Positions 28,264 through 36,576 of a stretch of DNA of 64,000 nt are shown here, piece after piece; the first letter of the stretch is position 1, and every line of letters starts with the position of its first letter. Source of the DNA: JABCZH01 sp963803775 (GTDB lineage: Bacteria > Acidobacteriota > Terriglobia > Terriglobales > Acidobacteriaceae); NCBI GenBank assembly GCA_963803775.1, contig CAWDNS010000003.1, positions 124,001-188,000 on the forward strand, given 5' to 3'. A program made the position numbers and the translations under genes. Under the pieces are notes generated by a model. It had not been told where the DNA came from, searched no databases, and saw only the letters and a list, made by a program, of their open reading frames with translations.

Positions 28264-28383
28264 GTTCAGTTCTCCACCGCCTACCCCGCTCAGCTTGCCT
28301 TTTTTCGCGCCGGGCTGACAAGGTTACCGTAGTCATTCTGTCGCGCCGTGTTTTGTGATAGGAATTCTGTGAAGGGGATTGAA

Positions 28384-28536
28384 ATGAAGAACTTCTATAT
28401 CCTGAGCGCATTGCTGAGCGTGTTCCTGATCTACTTCGTCTGGCAATGGATGAACGATAGCAAGCAGGCCAACCAGCTCAACGAGAATGCGAACCGACAG
28501 CAGATCGCAAAACAGCACGCCGCCAAGAGTCACTAA
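28384..28536 (+). CDS. Single-pass membrane micro-protein
   Basis: A 50-aa protein starting at an ATG with AAGGGGATT just upstream. One membrane helix (YILSALLSVFLIYFVWQWM) is followed by a polar, asparagine- and glutamine-rich tail. It is oriented against its neighbours. Function unknown. Confidence 0.45.
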   Translation: MKNFYILSALLSVFLIYFVWQWMNDSKQANQLNENANRQQIAKQHAAKSH

Positions 28537-28579
28537 AAGAGCCGCCGCTTGTTCCTTTGACTGCAACCAGGCGTATGAG

Positions 28580-29092
28580 TCACTGCTGCTTCCGGTCGAT
28601 GCCCTCGATTGAAATGCGAGCCTGCGGGTTGGATAAAGGAAGTCGCTCTTTCGCGCTGCATCCTTGGTATCTTCCTTGCTTAACAACCAGCGTAGTTGGT
28701 TGCACGCCATCCTTCACGTTGAAGACGAAGTCTGCGTTGCTGTGCTCACCCGGCAGCATCTGATCTATGAGGCCAGTGTACCGGCCATTGAGATGCACCG
28801 TAGCGTAGGACTGGAGGTTAAATGTCGTTTCCAGTACGGCGGAGATGTGGCCGCAAAGTGCGTGCTTGCCGACGTTGGCGATTGCGCCGGTCACTATCAC
28901 GAAATGAAAGCCGAGCCTGGGCTTACTTCCGTCTTCTAGCTCCCCGACATCTTCGATAGTTTGCGCGGTCACCAGAAGCTCACCTATTCGAGCCTGCGGC
29001 TTCGCGGTACTGGCCCATGCACTCGCTGGCATGACAAGACACAGCATTAGCAGGCTATTTCCGCACCAAGCGCAAGTTCTCCTTAGCTCCAT
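28580..29092 (-). CDS. Secreted protein of unknown function
   Basis: A 170-aa protein with a leader (CGNSLLMLCLVMPASAWA) and a beta-rich mature domain (FHFVIVTGAIANVGKHALCG, then VHLNGRYTG, MLPGEHSNADFVFNVKDG). The arrangement resembles small envelope Ig-like domains that measure or bind. No family was recognised. It is one of a run of small secreted genes between 27 and 31 kb. Confidence 0.55.
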   Translation of the reverse strand: MELRRTCAWCGNSLLMLCLVMPASAWASTAKPQARIGELLVTAQTIEDVGELEDGSKPRLGFHFVIVTGAIANVGKHALCGHISAVLETTFNLQSYATVHLNGRYTGLIDQMLPGEHSNADFVFNVKDGVQPTTLVVKQGRYQGCSAKERLPLSNPQARISIEGIDRKQQ

Positions 29093-29165
29093 CTGCGGGA
29101 CAGCCTAGTCTGGTCACGGATGGCTGTCAATGAAACAAAAGAGGGGTAGTGGGCTGTGTTGGATG

Positions 29166-29525
29166 TCAGCGTGAGTGAAGAGCTTTAATTAGGTCATCGA
29201 AGAAACGGGACTGCTGTCGCCCTCGGACATACTTGGTTGCCCGTTTTAGCAGCACTTTCCTATCTGCTGATTTAGGGGCGTCTGTGCGCGGGTCGTAATT
29301 GCCCTTGCAGTCACGGTTACAGTAGTGGCACGACAGAACCCGATTCTTTTTGTCGTGAACCCCCTTTGCCTGTTTTGGTATCAGATGATCTAGGCAAAAA
29401 TTCCTCAGAATCCTAATATCCTGTGATCCATCCAGGCCGCAATACACGCATTTTCCTCTACAGTCGATTACGACATCCCAGAACGTTGGGTCAACGTCTC
29501 GTGAAGTCTTAGCTGTTAATGGCAT
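29166..29525 (-). CDS. HNH endonuclease family protein
   Basis: I start at the ATG at 29525, preceded by an AGG site; a longer reading adds 15 residues. The 119-aa protein shows CVYCGLDG, then the core LDHLIPKQAKG, then NRVLSCHYCNRDCKG, the zinc-binding and catalytic arrangement of an HNH nuclease. Such proteins act on DNA in restriction, phage packaging or mobile-element roles. There is no obvious partner gene next to it. Confidence 0.75.
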   Translation of the reverse strand: MPLTAKTSRDVDPTFWDVVIDCRGKCVYCGLDGSQDIRILRNFCLDHLIPKQAKGVHDKKNRVLSCHYCNRDCKGNYDPRTDAPKSADRKVLLKRATKYVRGRQQSRFFDDLIKALHSR

Positions 29526-29590
29526 TGCATTACCTGCGAAAAGGAGTCCCCTCGTATTGGAGGCAGGCAAGCGAGCGAGTGTTGAGGAAT

Positions 29591-29893
29591 CTAGTGAAAG
29601 CCGCCTGTTGCCTTACAATCGCCGCTGGAAGTGGCCACCCAAAAATCTAGCTTGCGCCCATCACTCATGTGGAGCGTTAGAGGTTTACTGATATGGCCGA
29701 AATATCCAGTAATTGCCGACGCGGGCCTGATATGAACTTGTAGGTCTGAGAAAGTTGGTACTCGGGAATCGCCAGTCAACGTGCGCACTTGTTCGTAGTT
29801 TCGACGCTCGACCACTACGTAGCCAACGTCCGCGATGAACTCCTCCGCCACAAATATCTTCCCATCGCCAGTCCACTTATCAATATTCGCCAA
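29591..29893 (-). CDS. Hypothetical protein
   Basis: A 100-aa soluble protein (EEFIADVGYVVVERRNYEQV, then ISKPLTLHMSDGRKLDFWV), beta-rich, with no signal peptide. Its start lies one base after the stop of the 29895 gene, so the two form an operon. Family not recognised. Confidence 0.5.
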   Translation of the reverse strand: MANIDKWTGDGKIFVAEEFIADVGYVVVERRNYEQVRTLTGDSRVPTFSDLQVHIRPASAITGYFGHISKPLTLHMSDGRKLDFWVATSSGDCKATGGFH

Positions 29894-29894
29894 G

Positions 29895-30188
29895 CTAATC
29901 CTTCATTTCTTCAGATTCGCGGTGTCTAGCTCTGCTAAGAGCCTCCTGCATTTCCTCGCCACCCACCTTGCCGATCTTGGACAGTGTCTTTTGTCCCGCC
30001 GCTTTGCTCTTGCTGGCAGGCTTGCTCCGTGCGGCCTTCTTTGTTTTTGGTTTCCGAGATGCAGCTTCCGGGTACTCGATAACGACTTTATGATCGCCGA
30101 TTCGTTGGATCTTGCCGTGCTTTACTTGAATCGTAACTTTTCGTCCCCATCTTTCGATGGATAGCTGTAGCCGGTCTCCGTGTTCCAT
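29895..30188 (-). CDS. Hypothetical protein with lysine-rich linker
   Basis: A 97-aa protein: a short beta domain (LSIERWGRKVTIQVKHGKIQ), then a disordered lysine/alanine/serine stretch, then a helical end. The linker is like those of nucleic-acid-binding proteins, but no family was recognised. It is the first gene of a two-gene unit with 29591. Confidence 0.5.
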   Translation of the reverse strand: MEHGDRLQLSIERWGRKVTIQVKHGKIQRIGDHKVVIEYPEAASRKPKTKKAARSKPASKSKAAGQKTLSKIGKVGGEEMQEALSRARHRESEEMKD

Positions 30189-30267
30189 GATGTTCCTCAG
30201 ACGTGATGTGGTGGATTATAGCGCGACCGGAGGCTCAATTCTGCGAATCTTGATTTGCTCGCGAAAG

Positions 30268-30468
30268 CTATGGCTGAGGTGTGGCGCGATTATGCGCCTT
30301 TACAGTCGTACCATTCTTCTTCTTATAAGATCGCACATGCACAGTCTTGGGCCGACTGTTTTTCTTGTGACTGTGGCTAGTCCGAGGAGATGCTAAAGCA
30401 GTCGGTCCGATAGGTGCAGCGAGTAACGTTGCCAGTACTAACGCGGCCAGGACTCTTTTGAGTTTCAT
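30268..30468 (-). CDS. Small secreted basic protein
   Basis: A 66-aa protein with a signal peptide (VLAALVLATLLAAPIGPTALA) and a short, very basic tail with HSHKKNSRPKTVHVRSYKK and NGTTVKAHNRATPQP. Small proteins with the ending VHVRGY..K.GT.V..H.R are frequent in bacterial genomes and are thought to be exported; their role is not known. Confidence 0.6.
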   Translation of the reverse strand: MKLKRVLAALVLATLLAAPIGPTALASPRTSHSHKKNSRPKTVHVRSYKKKNGTTVKAHNRATPQP

Positions 30469-30555
30469 TAGTTTTCACCTTCACCGACGCAGGCGCACAC
30501 GGGGCCGTTGGCCGTTTTTGTGTCTGGTTGACGCAAGCCGGCGTGCCGCACCAAG

Positions 30556-30795
30556 CTATCTCACTATATACACCGTTTTGGTTCCATCCGCCGATTGCCG
30601 TACCTCGACTTTTCTCTGAGGAGCACTTGCGGTCTTCGAGGGGGCTTTGATTGGCTGGCTGAGATCCTTCACCCAGTGGATATTCAGTGCGTAGTCCTTC
30701 TGGAACAAGAGTGCCCAAGTGTACCTCTTGCCGTTTGGCATACTATCGACATCATATCCCGCCAGCGTCAGGACGAAACAGACTACCAAGTCCAA
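30556..30795 (-). CDS. Hypothetical protein
   Basis: A 79-aa frame with a short hydrophobic start (LVVCFVLTLAGYDV), a patch YTWALLFQKDYALNIHWVKD and a basic C-terminal strand (KVEVRQSADGTKTVYIVR). The natural-looking end suggests a real gene, but the start is uncertain. The 219 bp from here to 31014 show nothing further. Confidence 0.4.
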   Translation of the reverse strand: MDLVVCFVLTLAGYDVDSMPNGKRYTWALLFQKDYALNIHWVKDLSQPIKAPSKTASAPQRKVEVRQSADGTKTVYIVR

Positions 30796-31014
30796 TTGAA
30801 CATAAACCCAGGCCGTGCGACCCGCTAGCCGAGAACGGGGTAGGCATACTGCCCGGCGACTATGGCACTTTGTTGCTATTGTGTCAGGTTGGTTTTGGTG
30901 TACATTCCAACCGTCAACAAGATCAGATGCATCCAGCCGCCGCGTTAGACTAAGGCGGCCTAGAGTCTCTTAAGGGTACAATGCGCAAGAGAAATACATC
31001 CCACAACTGAGGTC

Positions 31015-31977
31015 TTGACAATCACTCAGCGAAATCAGGTCCCGGCCTCGTCTAGCTATGATGATTTGAGTCATCTGGTCGAGACACGCCCCCTCATTGC
31101 AATCGACGGAATTCTCCAGGCATTTCCGAGGGCGAGCGACCACAAGATTAGGGTTTATCTTCGCCGTCTTTTGTGCAATGCCACCCTGAAGCAAACAGCT
31201 TTCAGCGCTATCAACCGGCCAGAGGAGGACGTTTTCAACAGCCACTTCGCCGAAGAACGCAAGGAATTCATTGCAATCTGCCTTCTGCGCTTTCTTGCCT
31301 GTAGTGAAGACTGGGCCTGTGAAGATCCCGCTTTCAAATCAGGGACCTTCAAGTTGTTCGATTCTTCTTTTGCGCGGTCACTCTACGGGCAGCTAAAGCT
31401 AGATGCGAAGAGACAGACCTACGAAAAGGAGCAAGCACTTCGTGACTATGTATTGCGCATCGAGCGACTGCTGCTCGACTTCCCTGCGGAATTAAGAGGG
31501 GCATCGATTGACACTTCAGAGACCATAGCAAGCGCCGTGCATGAGATGAAGAGGACTCTGGGCAAAACTCGGTTACTCATCACCAATTTTGTTGATCGTG
31601 AAATGATCGTTGGGAAGAGGATCGATGAACTTTGTGCATCTATCCAAGACTACTTTCAAGCAGATGATCGAAATATCCTTCATTCATATGAAAGAGCCAA
31701 AACTACCCTGGAGCGGTTCCATTTGCAAGCGCAAGCATATGGTACGCGCTACAGTCGAGAGTTCCTTGGTGCAATCGCTCTTGGTCTACTGAAGCGCTGT
31801 ATCGTAAGGTTCGAGAAGAGTTCCGTTTCTGCCGCCGCAAGGCTATCTTTACGCCCAACCGAGAAGAGATATCCGCTACATATGGCGGGACGAGAGCTTG
31901 ACCTCACTTTTGTCTTTGTGAATGAGGGACCTGGATACGCCTTTGACGTGTGCTGCCGAATTGCGAATGTCGATTGA
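31015..31977 (+). pseudogene. Unrecognised protein truncated at the IS3 element
   Basis: A 320-aa open frame, mostly helical, with no signal peptide or membrane segment. It starts at TTG with GAGG close upstream; no ATG fits. The last visible part (LDLTFVFVNEGPGYAFDV) is the start of a beta domain and is cut by a stop four bases before the left inverted repeat of the IS3 element. The full protein was therefore probably larger, with a C-terminal Ig- or CARDB-like domain. I found no convincing continuation beyond the right end of the IS. Function unknown. Confidence 0.55.
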
Positions 31978-32007
31978 CCAGACCGGTCTTTTGTACCAAG
32001 TGGAGTG

Positions 32008-32943
32008 TTAGTGTAGCGCCTTGTTAGACATTTGTCCGTCGTAGCCGCCGGGGGTGTGGGGATGTGGGAAACGCGAAGCGTTTTCCATATCTCCATACCC
32101 CGGTTGCTTCGGCAAGATGGCTTGTGGTGCGGGTGGCCGATAGCCCAGCGCCGAGTGCGGCCGCTCCGTGTTGTATTCCACGCGCCATCTCTCCGTCAGA
32201 ATCTGTGCCTCCTTCAGCGAGTAAAAGATTTCTCCGTTCAAGAACTCATCGCGCAGCTTTCCGTTGAAACTCTCACAGTACCCGTTCTCCCACGGACTCC
32301 CAGGCTCGATGTACAACGTCGTCGTGCCCACTTTCCCCAGCCACTTCCGCAACTCCTTGGCAATGAACTCCGGCCCATTGTCCGAACGTATGTGCTCCGG
32401 TATCCCGCGCACCAGCATCACATCCGCCAGCGTGTCGATCACCTGCAAACTCCCCAAGCGTCGCGCCACCCGTAACGCCAAGCACTCCCGCGTATACTCG
32501 TCGATCACCACCAGCACGCGCAGCGCTCGTCCATCGTTCGTCATCGCCTTCACAAAGTCGTAGCTCCACACATGATTCGCCCGCTCCGGTCGCAACCGCA
32601 CACACGAACCGTCTCCGAGCCACAACCGCCCTCGTGGCCGCTGTTTCTGCGGCACCTTCAGCCCTTCGCGTCGCCAGATCCGCTGCACTCGATCCTTCCC
32701 CACCGGCCACCCCGCATTCTGCAACAGCACCGTGATGCGCCGGTAGCCGTACCGCCCATACTTTCCCGCCAGGGTCAGGATCGCCTGCGTCAGCTGATCT
32801 TCGTCCGTGCGCCGCAGCGGCAAATAGCGTTGTGTCCCTCGCCATTGCCTCACGATTCGGCACGCCCGTCGCTCACTCACTTCGTACTCCTCACGGGCAT
32901 GCTCTACGGCGTACCGACGTCGCTCCGGGCTTAGAAGTTTCCC
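32008..32943 (-). CDS. IS3 transposase OrfB, read by -1 frameshift from OrfA
   Basis: The catalytic part has DDE residues in VWSYDFVKA, RSDNGPEFIAKEL and NGYCESFNGKLRDEFL, with the IS3-type end RPHSALGYRPP. The frame is open upstream of its first possible start to a classic slippery heptamer, GGGAAAC (minus strand, 32937-32943), which lies in the last codons of orfA. A -1 shift there continues as KLLSPERRRYAVEHAREEYE, so the active enzyme is most likely an OrfAB fusion of about 400 aa. An internal GTG at 32880 would give OrfB alone. Confidence 0.85.
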   Translation of the reverse strand, partial: GKLLSPERRRYAVEHAREEYEVSERRACRIVRQWRGTQRYLPLRRTDEDQLTQAILTLAGKYGRYGYRRITVLLQNAGWPVGKDRVQRIWRREGLKVPQKQRPRGRLWLGDGSCVRLRPERANHVWSYDFVKAMTNDGRALRVLVVIDEYTRECLALRVARRLGSLQVIDTLADVMLVRGIPEHIRSDNGPEFIAKELRKWLGKVGTTTLYIEPGSPWENGYCESFNGKLRDEFLNGEIFYSLKEAQILTERWRVEYNTERPHSALGYRPPAPQAILPKQPGYGDMENASRFPHPHTPGGYDGQMSNKALH

Positions 32944-33209
32944 TCCGCAATATCCTTTAGGATCTGCTTATCCAACGCCAGCTCCGCGACCAGTCGTTTC
33001 AACTTGCCGTTCTCCTTTTCCAGTTCTTTCAGCCGTTTTGCCTCGTCCATCTTCAAACCGCCATACTCCTTTCGCCAGCGGTAGAACGTCTGGATGGTGA
33101 TCTCGGCTTCCTTACAGGCTTGTGGGGTGGTTTTTCCGTTCGCGATGCCGACTTCAATCTGCCGCAGCATCGTCACGATCTGTTCTGGCTTGTACCTCTT
33201 GATTGGCAT
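32931..33209 (-). CDS. IS3 transposase OrfA
   Basis: A 92-aa protein from the ATG at 33209 (GGAGG upstream). It has the helix-turn-helix of IS3 OrfA (PEQIVTMLRQIEVGIANGKT, then ITIQTFYRWRKEYGGL) and a leucine-zipper-like C-terminus (LKELEKENGKLKRLVAELAL). It binds the IS ends and is fused to OrfB by frameshifting. Confidence 0.85.
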   Translation of the reverse strand: MPIKRYKPEQIVTMLRQIEVGIANGKTTPQACKEAEITIQTFYRWRKEYGGLKMDEAKRLKELEKENGKLKRLVAELALDKQILKDIAEGNF

Positions 33210-33420
33210 GACCCGCTTTCCTCCAAGTGGATTCTCTCTCATTCCACCTGGTACAAAGTTCGCCGGTCACGTCACGTTGACCCTGCGCCGAAGGCGTCAA
33301 CGTTTCACCTTGATCATTGGCACCGCACCCAGATGCTATACGCCACCGTCAGGCCACCTGTTGCTCTCTGCAAAGTCGCCTTCATCTTCCCCGCGATAGG
33401 GATGCCGCTCCCCATGAAAC

Positions 33421-34197
33421 TCACCGCCAACCTGCAAGCCCTTGTACGCCTTGAGCTAAGCGTCCCAAAGTAGCGGGGCTTGCAGATGGAATTGCGGGTC
33501 GGTCTGCAGTTTGTGTGCGAGGCTTAGGACTCTCTTTTGATTCGTTCCCAAATTCATTCCCTGTGAAAATCGGCGTGTTGGGATTTGACTCATAGGCATA
33601 CCCGGTCAAGGTGGCCCTCATTGGATCAACCGTTACCGTAACGCGGGCCCAACCATAATATGTTGCTCCGTTGACAGAAAACTGGAGCCCGAGATAGCGG
33701 TTCACTGTGTTGGCGAATGCGCCAAAAGCGAAGTTAGACGTTTTTCGCGAGGTGCCACAGCCCCCCCACCTGATCACTCCCGAACCAGCGAAGAGGGCTT
33801 GTTGTCCTTGCCTAAACTTTTGGGGGTTATTTCCCACCAGGATTGAACTCGGAAGAGCAGAGGCAGAGTCTCCCCCTCTGATAGCATTGCTCCGCACCGC
33901 CGGGACGACATATGTTTCATGAGTCAATTCTCTTGCACAAGACGTGTGGCTGCTACCTTCCTGCTCCCTGAACGTAAAATCAGCAATTCCATCGTTGTTG
34001 AGGTCGAGGACTCCCCCATTGGCCCATATGCTTTGATTCACGGGCGTGTATACAACTTCAGCGTCGCTGGTTTTCGCCAAAGCCAAAATGGATACGCTGG
34101 ATGCTGTAGCAGCCAGCAAATATCCCAAGACGCGCTTTTCCAATGCATCAACCAGGCGCACATTCCGGTTTCTCAGTTGCTTTGCTTTCTCTATCAC
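33421..34197 (-). CDS. Secreted family protein with PEP-CTERM-like tail, copy 3
   Basis: I start at a GTG at 34197, which aligns with the start of copy 4 and has an AAGGGGAA site; the longer reading from 34365 begins in a decayed GloVer fragment. The 258-aa protein has NVRLVDALEKRVLGYLLAAT, EVVYTPVNQSI, VLDLNNDGIADFTF, RYLGLQFSVNGATYYGWARV, LTGYAYESNPNTPIFTGNEF and a C-terminal PATLGRLAQGVQGLAGWR. The tail is glycine/leucine-rich and ends in WR, like a sorting signal. Function unknown. Confidence 0.7.
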   Translation of the reverse strand: MIEKAKQLRNRNVRLVDALEKRVLGYLLAATASSVSILALAKTSDAEVVYTPVNQSIWANGGVLDLNNDGIADFTFREQEGSSHTSCARELTHETYVVPAVRSNAIRGGDSASALPSSILVGNNPQKFRQGQQALFAGSGVIRWGGCGTSRKTSNFAFGAFANTVNRYLGLQFSVNGATYYGWARVTVTVDPMRATLTGYAYESNPNTPIFTGNEFGNESKESPKPRTQTADRPAIPSASPATLGRLAQGVQGLAGWR

Positions 34198-34284
34198 GAC
34201 TTCCCCTTCGGCAAGTTCCCTCCGCATCTCCAAGCGCTGAGAAACGCGTGCTTCAATTGCCGTTTCCCGAAGCACTGCGCTCAC

Positions 34285-34359
34285 GGAGTGATCTTGAATA
34301 CTTGTCACGTGGGTCGTTCCACCGTCCGACAGTCGTGCCATAAAGATTCCTTTCGCACC
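34285..34359 (-). pseudogene. Remnant of a GloVer-repeat gene 3' end
   Basis: The codons read GAKGIFMARLSDGGTT in one frame, but after a one-base shift read RNLYGTTVG, matching AKGNLYGTTAEGG at the end of the GloVer gene at 35316. The DNA is visibly similar over about 70 bases. It is the duplicated tail of that gene, now decayed, just upstream of copy 3. Confidence 0.6.
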
Positions 34360-34438
34360 TTGCACCGAAGCCGCGTGAGGTCGGTAGCCTGCGATGCCGG
34401 GATTAAAACTCTCTCCTTAGCTTGATGAGAGTAGTTTG

Positions 34439-35227
34439 CTACTTCGGTTTTGCGACTGCACCGACTCGCCAGGCCGCAAGCCCCTGTGCGCCTTGAGCTA
34501 AGCGTCCCAGAGTAGCGGGGTCTGCAGGTGGAATTACGGGTCCGTCTGCAGCTTGTGTGCGGGGCTTAGGACTGTCCCTCAATTCGTTTCCAAATTCATT
34601 TCCCGTGAAAATCGGCGCGCCGGGAGTCATCTCGTACGCGTAGCCCGTCAAGATAGCCGAGACACTCCTCCCGGTATCAGTGACGTTGAATCGGGCCCAA
34701 CCATAAAAGGTCTCCCCGTTGACAGAAAACTGAAGTCCTAGGTAGCGGTCGGCTGTGTTGGCAAAAGGGCCAAGGATCTCGTTATCGTAACGGGAGGAGG
34801 TGCAAATGAATCTGATGTCGTTCCAGCCAACCATGAAGCCTTGCCCTTGCTTAAACTTTTGAGGGTTTCTGCCAACGAGGATTGAGCTCGGAAGCGCAGA
34901 GCCACCCCCTCTAACAGCATTGCTCGGCGTCGACGGCGCAACATACAAAGCAAATAACCTAGCTATCGCACAACTCGTGTGACTGGTGTAATAGAAAGGT
35001 CGAAATGTAAAGTCAACAATTCCGTCGTTGTTGAGATCGAGGACTCCCCCATAAGCTATGTTCTGATTTGCAGGCGTGTATACGACTTCGGACTCGCCGG
35101 GCTGTGCCAAAGCCAAAACGGCTACACTGGATGCCGTGGCAGCCAACGCGTAGTTCCGAATCCGCTTTTCTAGGGCGTCATTGAGCCGCACGTTCAGGTT
35201 TCTCTGTTGCTGAGCTTTCTTTATCAC
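34439..35227 (-). CDS. Secreted family protein with PEP-CTERM-like tail, copy 4
   Basis: A 262-aa protein with a GTG start behind a strong GGGAGG site. The family blocks are all present: NVRLNDALEKRIRNYALAAT, EVVYTPANQNIA, VLDLNNDGIVDFTF, RYLGLQFSVNGETFYGWAR, LTGYAYEMTPGAPIFTGNEF and PATLGRLAQGAQGLAAWR near the end. It is very close to copy 3 and downstream of the GloVer gene; copy 3 and its GloVer fragment look like a tandem duplicate of this pair. Exported; role unknown. Confidence 0.72.
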   Translation of the reverse strand: MIKKAQQQRNLNVRLNDALEKRIRNYALAATASSVAVLALAQPGESEVVYTPANQNIAYGGVLDLNNDGIVDFTFRPFYYTSHTSCAIARLFALYVAPSTPSNAVRGGGSALPSSILVGRNPQKFKQGQGFMVGWNDIRFICTSSRYDNEILGPFANTADRYLGLQFSVNGETFYGWARFNVTDTGRSVSAILTGYAYEMTPGAPIFTGNEFGNELRDSPKPRTQAADGPVIPPADPATLGRLAQGAQGLAAWRVGAVAKPK

Positions 35228-35315
35228 GACTAACTTCCTCCCGGCGCCTTTCCCAATATCTCAACCTTTCGGCAGCGAGTGGGATTCCAATTTTCGCTTC
35301 TTCCAAGCGTGGCGT

Positions 35316-36491
35316 TCAAGGAGCAATTTTGAATATAGTGCCGTAAGTCGCCCCGCCTTCAGCGGTTGTGCCATAAAGATTGCCTTTTGCGTCTTCCACC
35401 AAAGGCGCATGGGGATATTGGCCGTCCGAACCCCCTTCGAAACTGTGCAGCACGGTTTCATTGCGAAGTGTGTCCAACTTGAAAACAGTTCCGAAACTCG
35501 AAGCTCCACCATAGACAGTCGTTCCGTAAAGGTTCCCCGCGGCATCCTCCAGTACACCCGATTCTGGTTGGCTACCGTCGACTCCTCCCGTGAAGCTGTA
35601 CAGCACGGTTTCAACACCGTTAGCACCGAGTTCAAACACGGTCCCGTTGCCGTACGCTCCGCCAACCTTGGTCGTTCCGTAAAGATTGCCAGCGCTGTCC
35701 CTATGCAACCCTGTCTTCGGCCGTCCACCGTCCAAACCGCCGGTAAAATTGTAGAGTGTGGAATAGGTTCCAGTCGCACTGATCTCGAATATTGTCCCCC
35801 AGGTCGAAGAGCCGTCGCCGGCGGTAGTTCCGTAGAAATTCCCATTCGTGTCCCCGGTTAATCCGTAGTAGGGATATGCCCCGTCATACTCCCCGCCTGA
35901 GAACTGGTACAAAATAGTCTCAGCACCACTCGCGCTCAGCTTGAAAACAGTGCCAGAATTGCGAGAACCACCCAGAACGGTCGTTCCGTAAAGGTTACCG
36001 GCGGGATCAAGGAACAGAGCTGATTGTGGTTGGTCTCCGTCATCCGGTCCGCCGTCGAAGCTGTACAACACGGTCTCGTTGCCTTTTGTATCCAACTTGA
36101 TGACCGTACCGCACCCCCCGTTTCCTCCCGTCGCGTTCGTGGTGTAGAGATTGCCCGCCGTGTCACGCGTCACACCGCTGAGGGGATACGATCCGCTGGA
36201 TCCCGTGAAGCTATAAATCTTTTGTTGCTTGCTGCTCAGCGTGAACAGCGTCCCGTAGCCGTTTGCTCCCCCGTCCATTGCGGTTCCGTAACCATGTCCG
36301 GTTGTATCGAGAGTTAATCGTCCCTGAGGAAATTCGCCGTCCTGCCCAGAGAACCGATGGAGAACGCTGTAGGTCTGTGCGCGTGCTGAGGGCGCGATAG
36401 TCGCGGACAGAATCAGGAAAGCTAACATCAGAGCACCAGTTACAACTTGGAAAGATGGTTCAGACGATTGCAACCGCTTTCTTAGTTCCAT
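35316..36491 (-). CDS. Secreted GloVer-repeat protein
   Basis: The ATG at 36491 has GGAG upstream and gives a 391-aa protein with a signal peptide (LMLAFLILSATIAPSARAQ). Eight tandem units follow, each about 40 residues: LYSF.GG.DG..P..GL..D..GNLYGTT..GG....GTVFKL...G. This is the GloVer choice-of-anchor repeat found in secreted acidobacterial proteins and likely folds as a beta-propeller. It is upstream of the secreted copy 4 gene on the same strand, 88 bp apart. Confidence 0.8.
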   Translation of the reverse strand: MELRKRLQSSEPSFQVVTGALMLAFLILSATIAPSARAQTYSVLHRFSGQDGEFPQGRLTLDTTGHGYGTAMDGGANGYGTLFTLSSKQQKIYSFTGSSGSYPLSGVTRDTAGNLYTTNATGGNGGCGTVIKLDTKGNETVLYSFDGGPDDGDQPQSALFLDPAGNLYGTTVLGGSRNSGTVFKLSASGAETILYQFSGGEYDGAYPYYGLTGDTNGNFYGTTAGDGSSTWGTIFEISATGTYSTLYNFTGGLDGGRPKTGLHRDSAGNLYGTTKVGGAYGNGTVFELGANGVETVLYSFTGGVDGSQPESGVLEDAAGNLYGTTVYGGASSFGTVFKLDTLRNETVLHSFEGGSDGQYPHAPLVEDAKGNLYGTTAEGGATYGTIFKIAP

Positions 36492-36576
36492 GGAAACTCC
36501 AGTCAAAAGTATCCAGACTCTAGATATTGCCGCTATCTTAATGCCTTTGGTGTCGCAAGCCGCACATTTTCTCGTT

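Larger units (their letters stand above)
31981..33268. mobile_element. IS3-family insertion sequence
   Basis: Imperfect terminal inverted repeats bound the element: GACCGG...TTTGTACCA.GTGGA.T at 31981-32006 and its reverse complement at 33241-33268. Inside are orfA and orfB of an IS3 (IS407-like) transposase on the minus strand with a frameshift heptamer at their junction. No target duplication is obvious. Insertion cut the gene at 31015. Confidence 0.75.

Noticed and set aside
32273..32863. 196-aa alternative minus frame within IS3 orfB
   Set aside because: It is alanine/arginine-rich and out of frame with the DDE motifs.
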